The position numbers and the translations under genes are program-made. Below the pieces are notes generated by a model. The model did no database searches, had not been told where the DNA came from, and was given only the letters and a program-made list of their open reading frames with translations. A stretch of DNA of 9,385 bases from Comamonadaceae bacterium (GTDB lineage: Bacteria; Pseudomonadota; Gammaproteobacteria; Burkholderiales; Burkholderiaceae_C), in assembly GCA_947478935.1 (NCBI GenBank), contig CANJXV010000084.1, positions 1-9,385 on the forward strand, in the 5' to 3' direction. This document shows, piece after piece, positions 1 to 6,515 of this stretch (position 1 is its first letter; every line of letters begins with the position of its first letter).

Positions 1-31
1 AATTTCAGGCAATAAGCGAGTACCTAATACT

Positions 32-595
32 TTGTCGATAGCAAGGTTGCCAATCAAAAGCAGCCTATCGGAAATCCCGGCTCGTGGGCGCGCAAGTGCC
101 ATCCGAGTGCTGGCGTTGTGCCTGTTGCTTTGTGCTTGCAGTCCGGCGCTCAATTGGCGCAGCGTGACGCTGGAAGGCGTGCAGGCCACTTTGCCTTGCA
201 AACCCGACCAGGCGCAGCGGCCTGTGCAACTGGCCGGCCTGGACTTGACCCTTTCGATGGCTGGTTGCGAAGCCGATGATGGCCTGTATGCCGTCAGCCA
301 CCTTCGCCTCGCGCAAGGCGCGCAAGCCCAGCCGGTTATCGATGCGTGGCGAGCGCAAGCCTTGCAGGCCATGCGCGGCACCGCGGCGCCGGTGGCAAGT
401 CCAATAGCAGCTATTGGGGCGCGACCGGCGCTGACGGTATACCAGGCCAGTGGAGCCAATCCGCGTGGACAAGCAGTGCAAGCGCGTTGGATCTGGGTGC
501 AGCGCGACCGCGATATTTACCATTGGGCCTTGTATGCGCCCGCAATCCGCGCCGAGATGGAGGAGCCGTTTTTCAGTGCCATGCAATGGCAATAG
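32..595 (+). CDS. Small putative lipoprotein of unknown function (start uncertain)
   Basis: I do not recognise this family. The listed start is a TTG codon. The same frame has no stop back to base 1, so the gene may begin at TTG 47, at another rare start, or outside the window. The visible feature is a hydrophobic stretch (VLALCLLL) after an arginine-containing segment, ending in LCAC. That resembles a lipoprotein signal with the lipidated cysteine at codon 137-139, although cysteine at the -2 position is unusual. The remainder, about 150 residues, begins SPALNWR, is soluble-looking and alanine/glutamine-rich, and ends EEPFFSAMQWQ. If processed as a lipoprotein it would be a small envelope protein. 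It is followed by a 112-base gap and then the PTS genes on the same strand, so co-transcription is possible but not shown. Coding is supported by frame length and the signal-like N-terminus; function is unknown. Confidence 0.6.
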   Translation: MSIARLPIKSSLSEIPARGRASAIRVLALCLLLCACSPALNWRSVTLEGVQATLPCKPDQAQRPVQLAGLDLTLSMAGCEADDGLYAVSHLRLAQGAQAQPVIDAWRAQALQAMRGTAAPVASPIAAIGARPALTVYQASGANPRGQAVQARWIWVQRDRDIYHWALYAPAIRAEMEEPFFSAMQWQ

Positions 596-707
596 TCGCA
601 GACGCGCTTGCTGCAGGCACTCCTTTAAAGCTATTTGTAAGGCGCGTTCAGCATGCGCCGCTTCATCCGGAACACGCATAATCGGGTGACATTTCTGACT
701 CTATTGC
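596..707. other. Intergenic gap before PTS genes
   Basis: This 112-base gap contains no gene I can support. A CATAAT at 677-682 resembles a -10 box but has no convincing -35 partner. A 5-bp stem, GGCGC (641-645) with GCGCC (655-659), has no following T-run. The PTS promoter could be here, or the genes could be read from upstream. Confidence 0.5.
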
Positions 708-1118
708 ATGCCCATCGATATTTTGATCATCGCCCATGCGCCGCTTGCCAGCGCCTTGCGCAGCTGCGTCTTGCATGTATTTCCGGAAGTGGCGGACAGT
801 CTGCGCGCCGTTGATGTGCTGCCTGACGAGGCGCCAGAAGCGACGCAGCGGCGTGTAATCGCCAGCTTGCAGGCTGGCGCTAACCATTCGGTGTTGGTGC
901 TGACCGACGTGCTGGGTGCCACACCTTGCAATATCGCGCAAAAAGCAGTCGATGGGCAGCAATGCAAATTAGTCGCTGGGGTAAATTTACCCATGCTGCT
1001 GCGCACTGTGAATTACCGCCATGAGTCCATGGACGCATTGCTTGCGCGCGCGCTGGCGGGCGGGACGCAATGCATCGTAGAAGTCGCTCCCTCGCCTGCA
1101 CTCACCCAACCTGCCTGA
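708..1118 (+). CDS. PTS mannose-type EIIA domain protein
   Basis: A stand-alone 136-residue EIIA of the mannose family (ManX N-terminal domain). It accepts a phosphate from HPr on a histidine in the cytoplasm. His10 in IIAHAPLAS lies where the E. coli phosphoacceptor His10 sits, and Asp67 in TDVLGATPCN matches the conserved aspartate of the E. coli DTWGGSPFN loop. The segment LVAGVNLPMLLRTV is a near copy of the family's VIAGVNIPMLVET. The length matches one EIIA domain with no EIIB attached. The ATG start gives a full-length domain beginning directly with strand 1. The stop lies 4 bases before ptsH, so the two are almost certainly co-transcribed. No EIIB, EIIC or EIID follows, so a regulatory output is likelier than sugar import; in related organisms such proteins belong to a PTS tied to carbon storage and nitrogen or carbon signalling. 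Family is certain; physiological role is inferred. Confidence 0.93.
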   Translation: MPIDILIIAHAPLASALRSCVLHVFPEVADSLRAVDVLPDEAPEATQRRVIASLQAGANHSVLVLTDVLGATPCNIAQKAVDGQQCKLVAGVNLPMLLRTVNYRHESMDALLARALAGGTQCIVEVAPSPALTQPA

Positions 1119-1122
1119 GCCC

Positions 1123-1392
1123 ATGATTCAAGTTACCGCCACCATTAGCAACAAGCTGGGCTTGCATGCCCGCGCTTCGGCCAAGCTGACCAAACTGGCA
1201 GGCAGCTTTCCCTGCGAAATCTGGATCAGCAAAGGCGAGCGTCGGGTTAACGCCAAAAGCATCATGGGCGTGATGATGCTCGCCGCTGGACTTGGCTCCG
1301 AGATCAGCATTGAGACCGAAGGCGAGCAGGCGCAAGAAGCCATGGACGCCCTGCTGGCGTTGCTGGCCGATCGTTTCGGCGAAGGCCAATAA
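1123..1392 (+). CDS. ptsH: HPr phosphocarrier protein
   Basis: HPr carries phosphate from enzyme I to EIIA proteins in the cytoplasm. At 89 residues it has the family length. His15 in GLHARAS is the phosphohistidine site, followed by the conserved Arg17. Ser46 lies in VNAKSIMGVMMLAA, the sequence recognised by HPr kinase/phosphorylase in Gram-positives and many beta- and alphaproteobacteria, so this HPr probably has two competing phosphorylation sites. HprK is not in the window. The ATG start follows the EIIA stop by 4 bases with no clear Shine-Dalgarno sequence, suggesting translational coupling. In Cupriavidus necator the HPr and enzyme I genes were found as phbH and phbI because mutants were altered in polyhydroxybutyrate; a similar role here is inference. 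Confidence 0.97.
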   Translation: MIQVTATISNKLGLHARASAKLTKLAGSFPCEIWISKGERRVNAKSIMGVMMLAAGLGSEISIETEGEQAQEAMDALLALLADRFGEGQ

Positions 1393-1412
1393 GCCACTAG
1401 GTTCTTGTCACC

Positions 1413-3191
1413 ATGACGTTCTCCATTCACGGACTGGCGGTATCACGCGGCGTAGCCATTGGCCGCGCTGTGCTGGTGGCTTCCAGTCGTATGGACGTGG
1501 CGCATTACTTCATACGCCAAGCGGACGTGCAGGCCGAAATTCATCGTGTGCGCGCGGCACGCAACCAGGTAGTGGAGGAGTTGCAGCGCTTGCAATTGAG
1601 TATTTCGCAGATGAGCCCTAAAGACGCGCCTCAGGAGTTAGGTGCTTTGCTCGATGTGCATTTAATGCTCTTGCAAGACACTGAGTTGGAAGCAGGAATT
1701 AAGCGTTGGATTGTGGAACGCTTATACAACGCTGAATGGGCGTTGACCGCGCAGTTGGATGTGATTGTGCGCAATTTCGATGAAATGGAAGACCCTTATT
1801 TGCGCGAACGTAAAGGGGATCTGGAGCAAATCGTCGAGCGCATATTGCGCGCTATGCGCGGCGTGGCCAACCCCGTAGCGGTATCGCCACGCAGTATTCC
1901 AAAAAATGCGGGACATGACTTGTTGCTGGACGATACGGTAGATGTACCGCTGGTTTTGGTGGCGCATGATTTGTCGCCCGCTGACATGCTGCAATTTAAG
2001 CAAAGTGTGTTCGCCGGTTTCATCACTGACGTGGGCGGCAAGACCTCGCATACAGCCATCGTGGCGCGCAGTATGGACATTCCTGCGGTGGTCGGTGCGC
2101 GCACGTGCAGCCAGTTGGTACGCCAGGATGACTGGATCATTATTGACGGCGATGCTGGCGTAGTCATAGTAAATCCCTCACCCATCATCCTGGCCGAATA
2201 CAGCTTCAAAAAACGCCAGTTGGAGCTGGAGCGCGGCCGCCTTTTGCGCTTGCTCAATACACCCGCCATCACGCTTGATGGTGAAAAAATTCAGTTGCTG
2301 GCCAATATCGAAATGCCCGAAGACGCGCAAGTAGCGCTAAAGGCTGGGGCCCTGGGCGTAGGCTTGTTTCGCAGCGAGTTTTTATTTATGGGCCGTCGCG
2401 GAAATTTGCCGGATGAGCAAGAGCAATTTGCGGCTTACCAGCGCGCGGTGCAGGATATGCACGGGCTGCCAGTCACCATACGCACGGTCGATGTGGGCGC
2501 CGACAAACCGCTCGATGCCAGCGCGCACGATGCGGCGCACCTCAACCCGGCGTTGGGCCTGCGCGCCATACGATGGAGCCTGGCCGACCCGGCAATGTTT
2601 CTGACCCAATTGCGTGCGATCTTACGCGCAGCTGCGTTTGGACAGGTGCATTTGCTGGTGCCCATGCTCGCGCATGCCTCGGAGATCAAACAAACCTTTG
2701 CGCATATCGCAACCGCGCGCAGCCAGCTGGATAAACGCGGCCTGGCCTATGGCCCGGTAAAAGTGGGTGCCATGATTGAAATCCCGGCCGCGGCCTTGAC
2801 CTTGCCCTTGTTTATGAAATATTTTGACTTTTTGTCCATCGGCACCAATGACCTGATCCAGTACACCCTGGCGATCGACCGTGCGGATGAATCAGTGGCG
2901 CATTTGTACGACCCGTTGCATCCCGCCATCTTGCAATTGGTCGCAGCCACGATTGCTGAGGGGCACAAGCAAGGCAAAGAGGTGAGCGTGTGTGGCGAAA
3001 TGGCCGGTGATGTGAGTCTCACGCGTCTGCTGTTGGGCATGGGACTGCGCAGCTTTTCCATGCACCCCGCGCAGATACTGGCGGTCAAACAGGAAATACT
3101 GCGTGCTGATACCAAGCGCCTGGCGCCTTGGGCGCAGCGCGTGATGGCCTCGGACAATCCGGCGCTGCTTTTATCGGTCGGGGGTATTTAG
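1413..3191 (+). CDS. ptsI: PTS enzyme I (PEP-protein phosphotransferase)
   Basis: Enzyme I autophosphorylates from phosphoenolpyruvate and passes the phosphate to HPr. The protein has 592 residues, slightly longer than the E. coli protein (575). In order it contains the HPr-binding helical N-terminal domain (about 1-150), the mobile phosphohistidine domain with His213 in GGKTSHTAIVARS, and the PEP-binding barrel (about 270-560). The barrel shows Arg320 in GLFRSEFLFMG, Arg357 in TIRTVDVGADKP, the IGTNDLIQYTLAIDRAD signature, and Cys527 in VCGEMAGD, equivalent to the catalytic E. coli Cys502. All key residues are present, so it should be active. There is no fused GAF (PtsP/NPr-type) or EIIA domain, so this is the PtsI rather than the PtsP form. 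The ATG start lies 20 bases after ptsH with only a weak AGG upstream. Its stop is 2 bases from the stop of the opposing exporter gene. Confidence 0.97.
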   Translation: MTFSIHGLAVSRGVAIGRAVLVASSRMDVAHYFIRQADVQAEIHRVRAARNQVVEELQRLQLSISQMSPKDAPQELGALLDVHLMLLQDTELEAGIKRWIVERLYNAEWALTAQLDVIVRNFDEMEDPYLRERKGDLEQIVERILRAMRGVANPVAVSPRSIPKNAGHDLLLDDTVDVPLVLVAHDLSPADMLQFKQSVFAGFITDVGGKTSHTAIVARSMDIPAVVGARTCSQLVRQDDWIIIDGDAGVVIVNPSPIILAEYSFKKRQLELERGRLLRLLNTPAITLDGEKIQLLANIEMPEDAQVALKAGALGVGLFRSEFLFMGRRGNLPDEQEQFAAYQRAVQDMHGLPVTIRTVDVGADKPLDASAHDAAHLNPALGLRAIRWSLADPAMFLTQLRAILRAAAFGQVHLLVPMLAHASEIKQTFAHIATARSQLDKRGLAYGPVKVGAMIEIPAAALTLPLFMKYFDFLSIGTNDLIQYTLAIDRADESVAHLYDPLHPAILQLVAATIAEGHKQGKEVSVCGEMAGDVSLTRLLLGMGLRSFSMHPAQILAVKQEILRADTKRLAPWAQRVMASDNPALLLSVGGI

Positions 3192-3193
3192 TC

Positions 3194-4108
3194 TTATTGC
3201 GAGCGTGAACCCAGTAGCGCCGCACCTACGATAAGTGCTGCAGCCAGCACAATCGAGGGGCTAGCCGCTTCGCCCCGCATCCAGAGCAAGGCCAGTGTGG
3301 AAAGCAAAGGCGTGAGAAAAGACAAAAGGCCAATCTGTCGCGCATCGCCGCATTTGAGGGCGGCATCCCATAAATAAAACGCACCACCCAACGGACCCAG
3401 GCCCAGCCCCGCGATTAGCAACAGGGCCTGCGCGTCTAAGGCAACTGCGTTCTCTAAAACGCTGTGACACAGCAGGGACAAGAGGCCCGAGAGCAAGCCG
3501 AAAACACCGATGGATGCAGTTGCAAACGGCGCTACTCTTTGTGTCAGCAAAGAGTAGCTAGCCCATACAAAGGCCGATGCCAGTGCCGGTATATAGCCCC
3601 AGGCAAAGCCGCCCAAAGCCCCGTCCTGCTGCGCGGCCGGGCCGCCCAAGATGGCCAAGGCCGCACCGCCAAATCCCATCAGCGCAGCCAGTACATGGAC
3701 TACGCGCAAAGCTACACCCGGCAAAAAAACCGGCGCCAATAAAACCATGCCCAAGGGCCACAAATAGTTGACCAAATTGGCTTGCACAGGCGGCGCATAG
3801 CGCAAAGCCAAGAACAATAAAAAATGAAAACCGAACAAGCCGTACACACCGAGTGCCAGCGTGGTTAACGGCAATCGCAAAGCTGCCAGCGCCTGCGCGC
3901 GCGCCACTCCCCCGCGTAGCATTTGCAGCCCGCACAGGCCCAAGCCCAGCACGCTACCTGCCAGTAAGCCCAAGCCAGTGAGTAAAAACGGGGGTACGCT
4001 TTGCAAGGCCACCCCCAGCGGTGCCAAGCTACCCCATAGCGCGATCGCGCCCAATGCCAAAAGCGTGGCCTGGTGCCGGGATGCCACCGGCACGTCTTTA
4101 TCTTGCAT
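3194..4108 (-). CDS. YddG-like EamA/DMT family exporter (likely amino acid)
   Basis: A 304-residue inner-membrane protein of the drug/metabolite transporter superfamily, almost wholly hydrophobic and compatible with ten helices from two five-helix EamA repeats. It resembles E. coli YddG, the aromatic amino acid exporter, as remembered: SRHQATLLALGAIALW near residues 10-25 matches the YddG N-terminus, NYLWP occurs at 114-118, AFVWASYSLLTQ at about 179-190, and SFLTPLLSTLALL in the second repeat corresponds to YddG SYFTPVLSSALA. Export of aromatic or other amino acids is therefore the best guess, but DMT substrates are hard to predict. The ATG begins 9 bases after the reductase gene stops, with a weak GAAG as possible ribosome site, so the two probably share a transcript. 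The gene contains a striking perfect hairpin at codons 184-193 and ends 2 bases from the ptsI stop. Confidence 0.85.
   Translation of the reverse strand: MQDKDVPVASRHQATLLALGAIALWGSLAPLGVALQSVPPFLLTGLGLLAGSVLGLGLCGLQMLRGGVARAQALAALRLPLTTLALGVYGLFGFHFLLFLALRYAPPVQANLVNYLWPLGMVLLAPVFLPGVALRVVHVLAALMGFGGAALAILGGPAAQQDGALGGFAWGYIPALASAFVWASYSLLTQRVAPFATASIGVFGLLSGLLSLLCHSVLENAVALDAQALLLIAGLGLGPLGGAFYLWDAALKCGDARQIGLLSFLTPLLSTLALLWMRGEAASPSIVLAAALIVGAALLGSRSQ
3531..3558. repeat. Perfect 11-bp inverted repeat, 6-base loop, inside exporter gene
   Basis: The left arm GCTACTCTTTG (3531-3541) and right arm CAAAGAGTAGC (3548-3558) are exact reverse complements separated by TGTCAG. The structure lies within the exporter coding sequence (minus strand, residues about Ser184 to Val193, at the start of the second EamA repeat). 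The mRNA could form an 11-bp stem. No T-run follows on either strand, so it is not a standard intrinsic terminator. Confidence 0.9.
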
Positions 4109-4117
4109 GCGGCTTCG

Positions 4118-5167
4118 TTAATTGGGGCGCTGGTCGGTGCTGGGGCGCTGCCACAAATTGATGCCGCCCTCCACTGCATGGTGGTCTATCGCGGCCAGCT
4201 CTTGGGGGGCGAAATCCAGATGCTTCACCGTTTCGGCCAGCTCGATGATTTGCGACGGTTTGCTCGCGCCAATCAAGGCCGAGGTCACCCGCTTATCGCG
4301 CAGCACCCAGGCCACAGCCATTTGCGCCAGGCTCTGGCCCCGGCTTTGCGCGATGGTGTTGAGCGCGCGCACATGCTCCAGGTTTTGCTCGCTCAGGTGG
4401 TCGGCGCTGAAGGAGCCGCCGCCTGGCCGGTTGATGCGCGCATCCGCGGGCACGCCGCTTAGGTATTTGTTGGTGAGCAGGCCCTGGGCCAGTGGGCTGA
4501 AAGCGATACAGCCCATGCCGCAATCTTCCAGCGTGTCGAGCAAGTCCTCTTCCACCCAGCGGTTGAGCAGGCTGTAAGACGGTTGGTGAATCAGCGCCTT
4601 CACGCCCATGGCGCCCAGTATCTTGGACGCTTCGCGGGTTTTGCGCGCCGAGTAGCTGCTCACACCCACATACAAAGCCTTGCCCTGTTGCACCGCAGTG
4701 GCCAGGGCGCCGCAGGTTTCTTCCAGCGGCGTGTCCGGGTCAAAGCGGTGGCTGTAAAAAATATCCACATAGTCCAGACCCATACGCTTGAGACTTTGGT
4801 CCAGACTGGCAAGCACGTACTTGCGCGAACCACCGCCTTGGCCATAAGGGCCGGGCCACATATCCCAGCCGGCTTTGCTCGATATCAAAAGTTCGTCGCG
4901 GTAGGGTTTGAAATCGCGCCGCATGTGCTCGCCGAAATTGGTTTCTGCGCTGCCATAGGGCGGGCCGTAGTTGTTGGCCAGGTCGAAATGGTTGATGCCC
5001 AAATCGAAGGCCGTGCGCAGCATGACGCGTTGCGTTTGAAACGGAGTGGTATCACCAAAGTTGTGCCACAAGCCTAATGAAATTGCGGGCAATTTCAGTC
5101 CGCTGTAGCCGCAAGTGCGGTAGGGCATGCGGTCTTCATAGCGCTGCGGATCGGCTTGGTAGGTCAT
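4118..5167 (-). CDS. gpr: YghZ/Gpr-type aldo/keto reductase (L-glyceraldehyde 3-phosphate reductase)
   Basis: A cytoplasmic NADPH-dependent aldo/keto reductase. It closely follows E. coli YghZ (Gpr) as remembered, an enzyme reported to reduce L-glyceraldehyde 3-phosphate and to act on methylglyoxal. Shared blocks include LPAISLGLWHNFGD, HFDLANNYGPPYGSAE, DMWPGPYG, SRKYVLASLDQSLKRMGL, LIHQPSYSLLNRWV and IAFSPLAQGLLTNKYL. Numbered from an upstream in-frame TTG at 5176, the catalytic tetrad is Asp65, Tyr70, Lys101 and His143; subtract 3 for the start chosen here. I start at the ATG at 5167 because MTYQADPQRYEDRMPYRTCG aligns with the start of YghZ and the TTG adds only three residues. Length is 349 residues, as in the family. 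No good Shine-Dalgarno is seen. It precedes the exporter gene by 9 bases and follows gcdH by 74 bases, so a gcdH-gpr-exporter transcript is possible. The family is secure; the natural substrate in this organism is inferred. Confidence 0.92.
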   Translation of the reverse strand: MTYQADPQRYEDRMPYRTCGYSGLKLPAISLGLWHNFGDTTPFQTQRVMLRTAFDLGINHFDLANNYGPPYGSAETNFGEHMRRDFKPYRDELLISSKAGWDMWPGPYGQGGGSRKYVLASLDQSLKRMGLDYVDIFYSHRFDPDTPLEETCGALATAVQQGKALYVGVSSYSARKTREASKILGAMGVKALIHQPSYSLLNRWVEEDLLDTLEDCGMGCIAFSPLAQGLLTNKYLSGVPADARINRPGGGSFSADHLSEQNLEHVRALNTIAQSRGQSLAQMAVAWVLRDKRVTSALIGASKPSQIIELAETVKHLDFAPQELAAIDHHAVEGGINLWQRPSTDQRPN

Positions 5168-5241
5168 GGCGTGCAAGGTGATGAAATTGGATCGAACTCG
5201 GATGCTAACCTGCCTCGACTCCTGCCGGTCACTTTTGCGCG

Positions 5242-6438
5242 TTAGTTAGAAAACGCCGCGATACCGGTCATAGCGCGGCCCAGAATCAGGGCATGGATGT
5301 CATGCGTGCCTTCGTAGGTGTTGACTACTTCTAGGTTCACTAGGTGACGGGCTACGCCAAATTCATCGCTAATGCCGTTGCCGCCCATCATGTCGCGCGC
5401 CAGACGGGCGATGTCCAGCGCCTTGCCGCAGGAATTGCGTTTGAGGATGGAGGTCACTTCCACACTGGCCGTGCCCTCGTCCTTCATGCGACCTAGGCGC
5501 AAACAGCCTTGCAGGCCCAATGCGATTTCGGTTTGCATGTCCGCCAGTTTTTTCTGAATCAGTTGGTTGGCAGCAAGTGGGCGGCCAAACTGCTGGCGAT
5601 CCAGCGTGTATTGACGGGCGCGGTGCCAGCAGTCTTCGGCAGCGCCCAAAGCGCCCCAGGCGATGCCGTAGCGCGCGCTATTGAGGCAAGTAAACGGGCC
5701 TTTGAGGCCGCGCACTTCGGGGAAGGCGTTTTCTTCTGGGCAAAACACGCCGTCCATCACGATCTCGCCGGTGATGCTGGCGCGCAAGCCCACTTTGCCG
5801 TGGATAGCGGGAGCAGACAGACCAGTCATGCCTTTTTCCAGAACAAAGCCGCGAATCGGGCCCACGGCGCCGCTCTCGCTCACTTCTTTGGCCCAGACCA
5901 CAAACACGTCGGCAATCGGGCTGTTGCTGATCCACATCTTGGCGCCGCTGAGCTTGTAGCCGCCGGCCACTTTTTGCGCGCGCGTCACCATGCTTTGCGG
6001 GTCCGAGCCATGGTTGGGTTCGGTCAGTCCAAAGCAGCCGATCACAGCGCCGGTCGCCAGCTTGGGCAAGTATTTTTGTCTTTGTGCTTCGGTGCCGAAT
6101 TCAAAAATCGGCAGCATCACCAGCGAGCTTTGCACGCTCATCATGGAGCGGTAGCCGCTGTCCACGCGCTCCACTTCGCGGGCGATCAGGCCGTAAGCCA
6201 CGTAATTGAGCGCCGGGCCGCCATAGGCTTCAGGAATAGTGGGGCCCAACAGGCCCAGCTCGCCCATTTCGCGGAAGATCGCCGGGTCGGTGGTTTCATG
6301 GCGAAAGGCCTGGGTAACACGGGTTTGCAGCTTGTCCTGGCAATAGGCGGCTGCCGCATCGCGCACCATGCGCTCCTCGTCGCTAAGCTGCGTATCCAAC
6401 AAAAACGGGTCGTTCCAGAGAAAAGTGGCATGTGCCAT
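5242..6438 (-). CDS. gcdH: Glutaryl-CoA dehydrogenase
   Basis: An FAD-dependent acyl-CoA dehydrogenase that oxidises and decarboxylates glutaryl-CoA to crotonyl-CoA in the breakdown of lysine, tryptophan and glutarate. The 398-residue length is typical. The GcdH subgroup is shown by ERVDSGYRSMMSVQSSL, with Glu90 and Arg97 at the positions of the glutaryl carboxylate-binding residues, and by the ending VNTYEGTHDIHALILGRAMTG, where Glu376 is the catalytic base. FAD-site blocks CFGLTEPNHGSDP and KMWISNSPIADVFVVWAK are present, as are GLRASITGEI and RQQFGRPLAANQLIQ. The ATG at 6438 is supported by GGAG 5 bases upstream. The CoA-transferase (SugE/CaiB type) and LysR-type regulator often found beside gcdH are absent from this window. 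An inverted repeat in the leader may be regulatory. All catalytic residues are present, so it should be active. Confidence 0.97.
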   Translation of the reverse strand: MAHATFLWNDPFLLDTQLSDEERMVRDAAAAYCQDKLQTRVTQAFRHETTDPAIFREMGELGLLGPTIPEAYGGPALNYVAYGLIAREVERVDSGYRSMMSVQSSLVMLPIFEFGTEAQRQKYLPKLATGAVIGCFGLTEPNHGSDPQSMVTRAQKVAGGYKLSGAKMWISNSPIADVFVVWAKEVSESGAVGPIRGFVLEKGMTGLSAPAIHGKVGLRASITGEIVMDGVFCPEENAFPEVRGLKGPFTCLNSARYGIAWGALGAAEDCWHRARQYTLDRQQFGRPLAANQLIQKKLADMQTEIALGLQGCLRLGRMKDEGTASVEVTSILKRNSCGKALDIARLARDMMGGNGISDEFGVARHLVNLEVVNTYEGTHDIHALILGRAMTGIAAFSN

Positions 6439-6443
6439 GGGGG

Positions 6444-6447
6444 CTCC
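6444..6447 (-). promoter_or_regulatory. Ribosome binding site of gcdH
   Basis: On the minus strand the sequence reads GGAG, then five C residues, then ATG at 6438. This is the clearest Shine-Dalgarno in the window and fixes the gcdH start. Confidence 0.7.
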
Positions 6448-6461
6448 AAGATGTGAATAGG

Positions 6462-6489
6462 CCCGATGGTAGTGGGCCCGTGCATCGGG
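6462..6489. repeat. Inverted repeat in gcdH leader
   Basis: CCCGATG (6462-6468) and CATCGGG (6483-6489) are exact reverse complements 14 bases apart, in the 69-base gap between the DUF3047 stop and gcdH. The loop holds the palindrome GGGCCC. A competing 5-bp pairing exists between GGCCC (6460-6464) and GGGCC (6474-6478). The near arm lies about 15 bases upstream of the gcdH ribosome site. No T-run follows on the minus strand, so a terminator is unlikely; an operator or leader structure is possible. Seven-bp repeats at this spacing occur by chance, so only the location argues for function. Confidence 0.4.
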
Positions 6490-6491
6490 GA

Positions 6492-6515
6492 ATTATCCCT
6501 TGGCGACTTATTGCA
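6492..6515 (-). promoter_or_regulatory. Weak candidate promoter for gcdH
   Basis: The minus strand has GATAAT (6492-6497), five of six matches to the -10 consensus. About 18 bases further upstream is a poor -35 candidate, TTAGCC. Initiation would fall near 6485, inside the inverted repeat at 6462-6489, which would suit an operator. The -35 match is weak, so this is a suggestion only. Confidence 0.25.

Noticed and set aside
641..659. Hairpin GGCGC/GCGCC as a terminator
   Set aside because: The stem is only 5 bp with a 9-base loop and no T-run follows on the plus strand.
4433..4444. 12-base palindrome GATGCGCGCATC in the reductase gene
   Set aside because: Six paired positions are common by chance in GC-rich coding DNA, and nothing in context suggests a site.
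5165..5176. TTG start for the aldo/keto reductase
   Set aside because: The ATG at 5167 aligns with the start of E. coli YghZ, and the TTG adds only three residues with no ribosome site.
5509..6456. Long 315-codon plus-strand open frame
   Set aside because: It is antisense to gcdH, which has full family motifs and catalytic residues. The plus-strand translation is rich in Ala, His and Gln and resembles no family.
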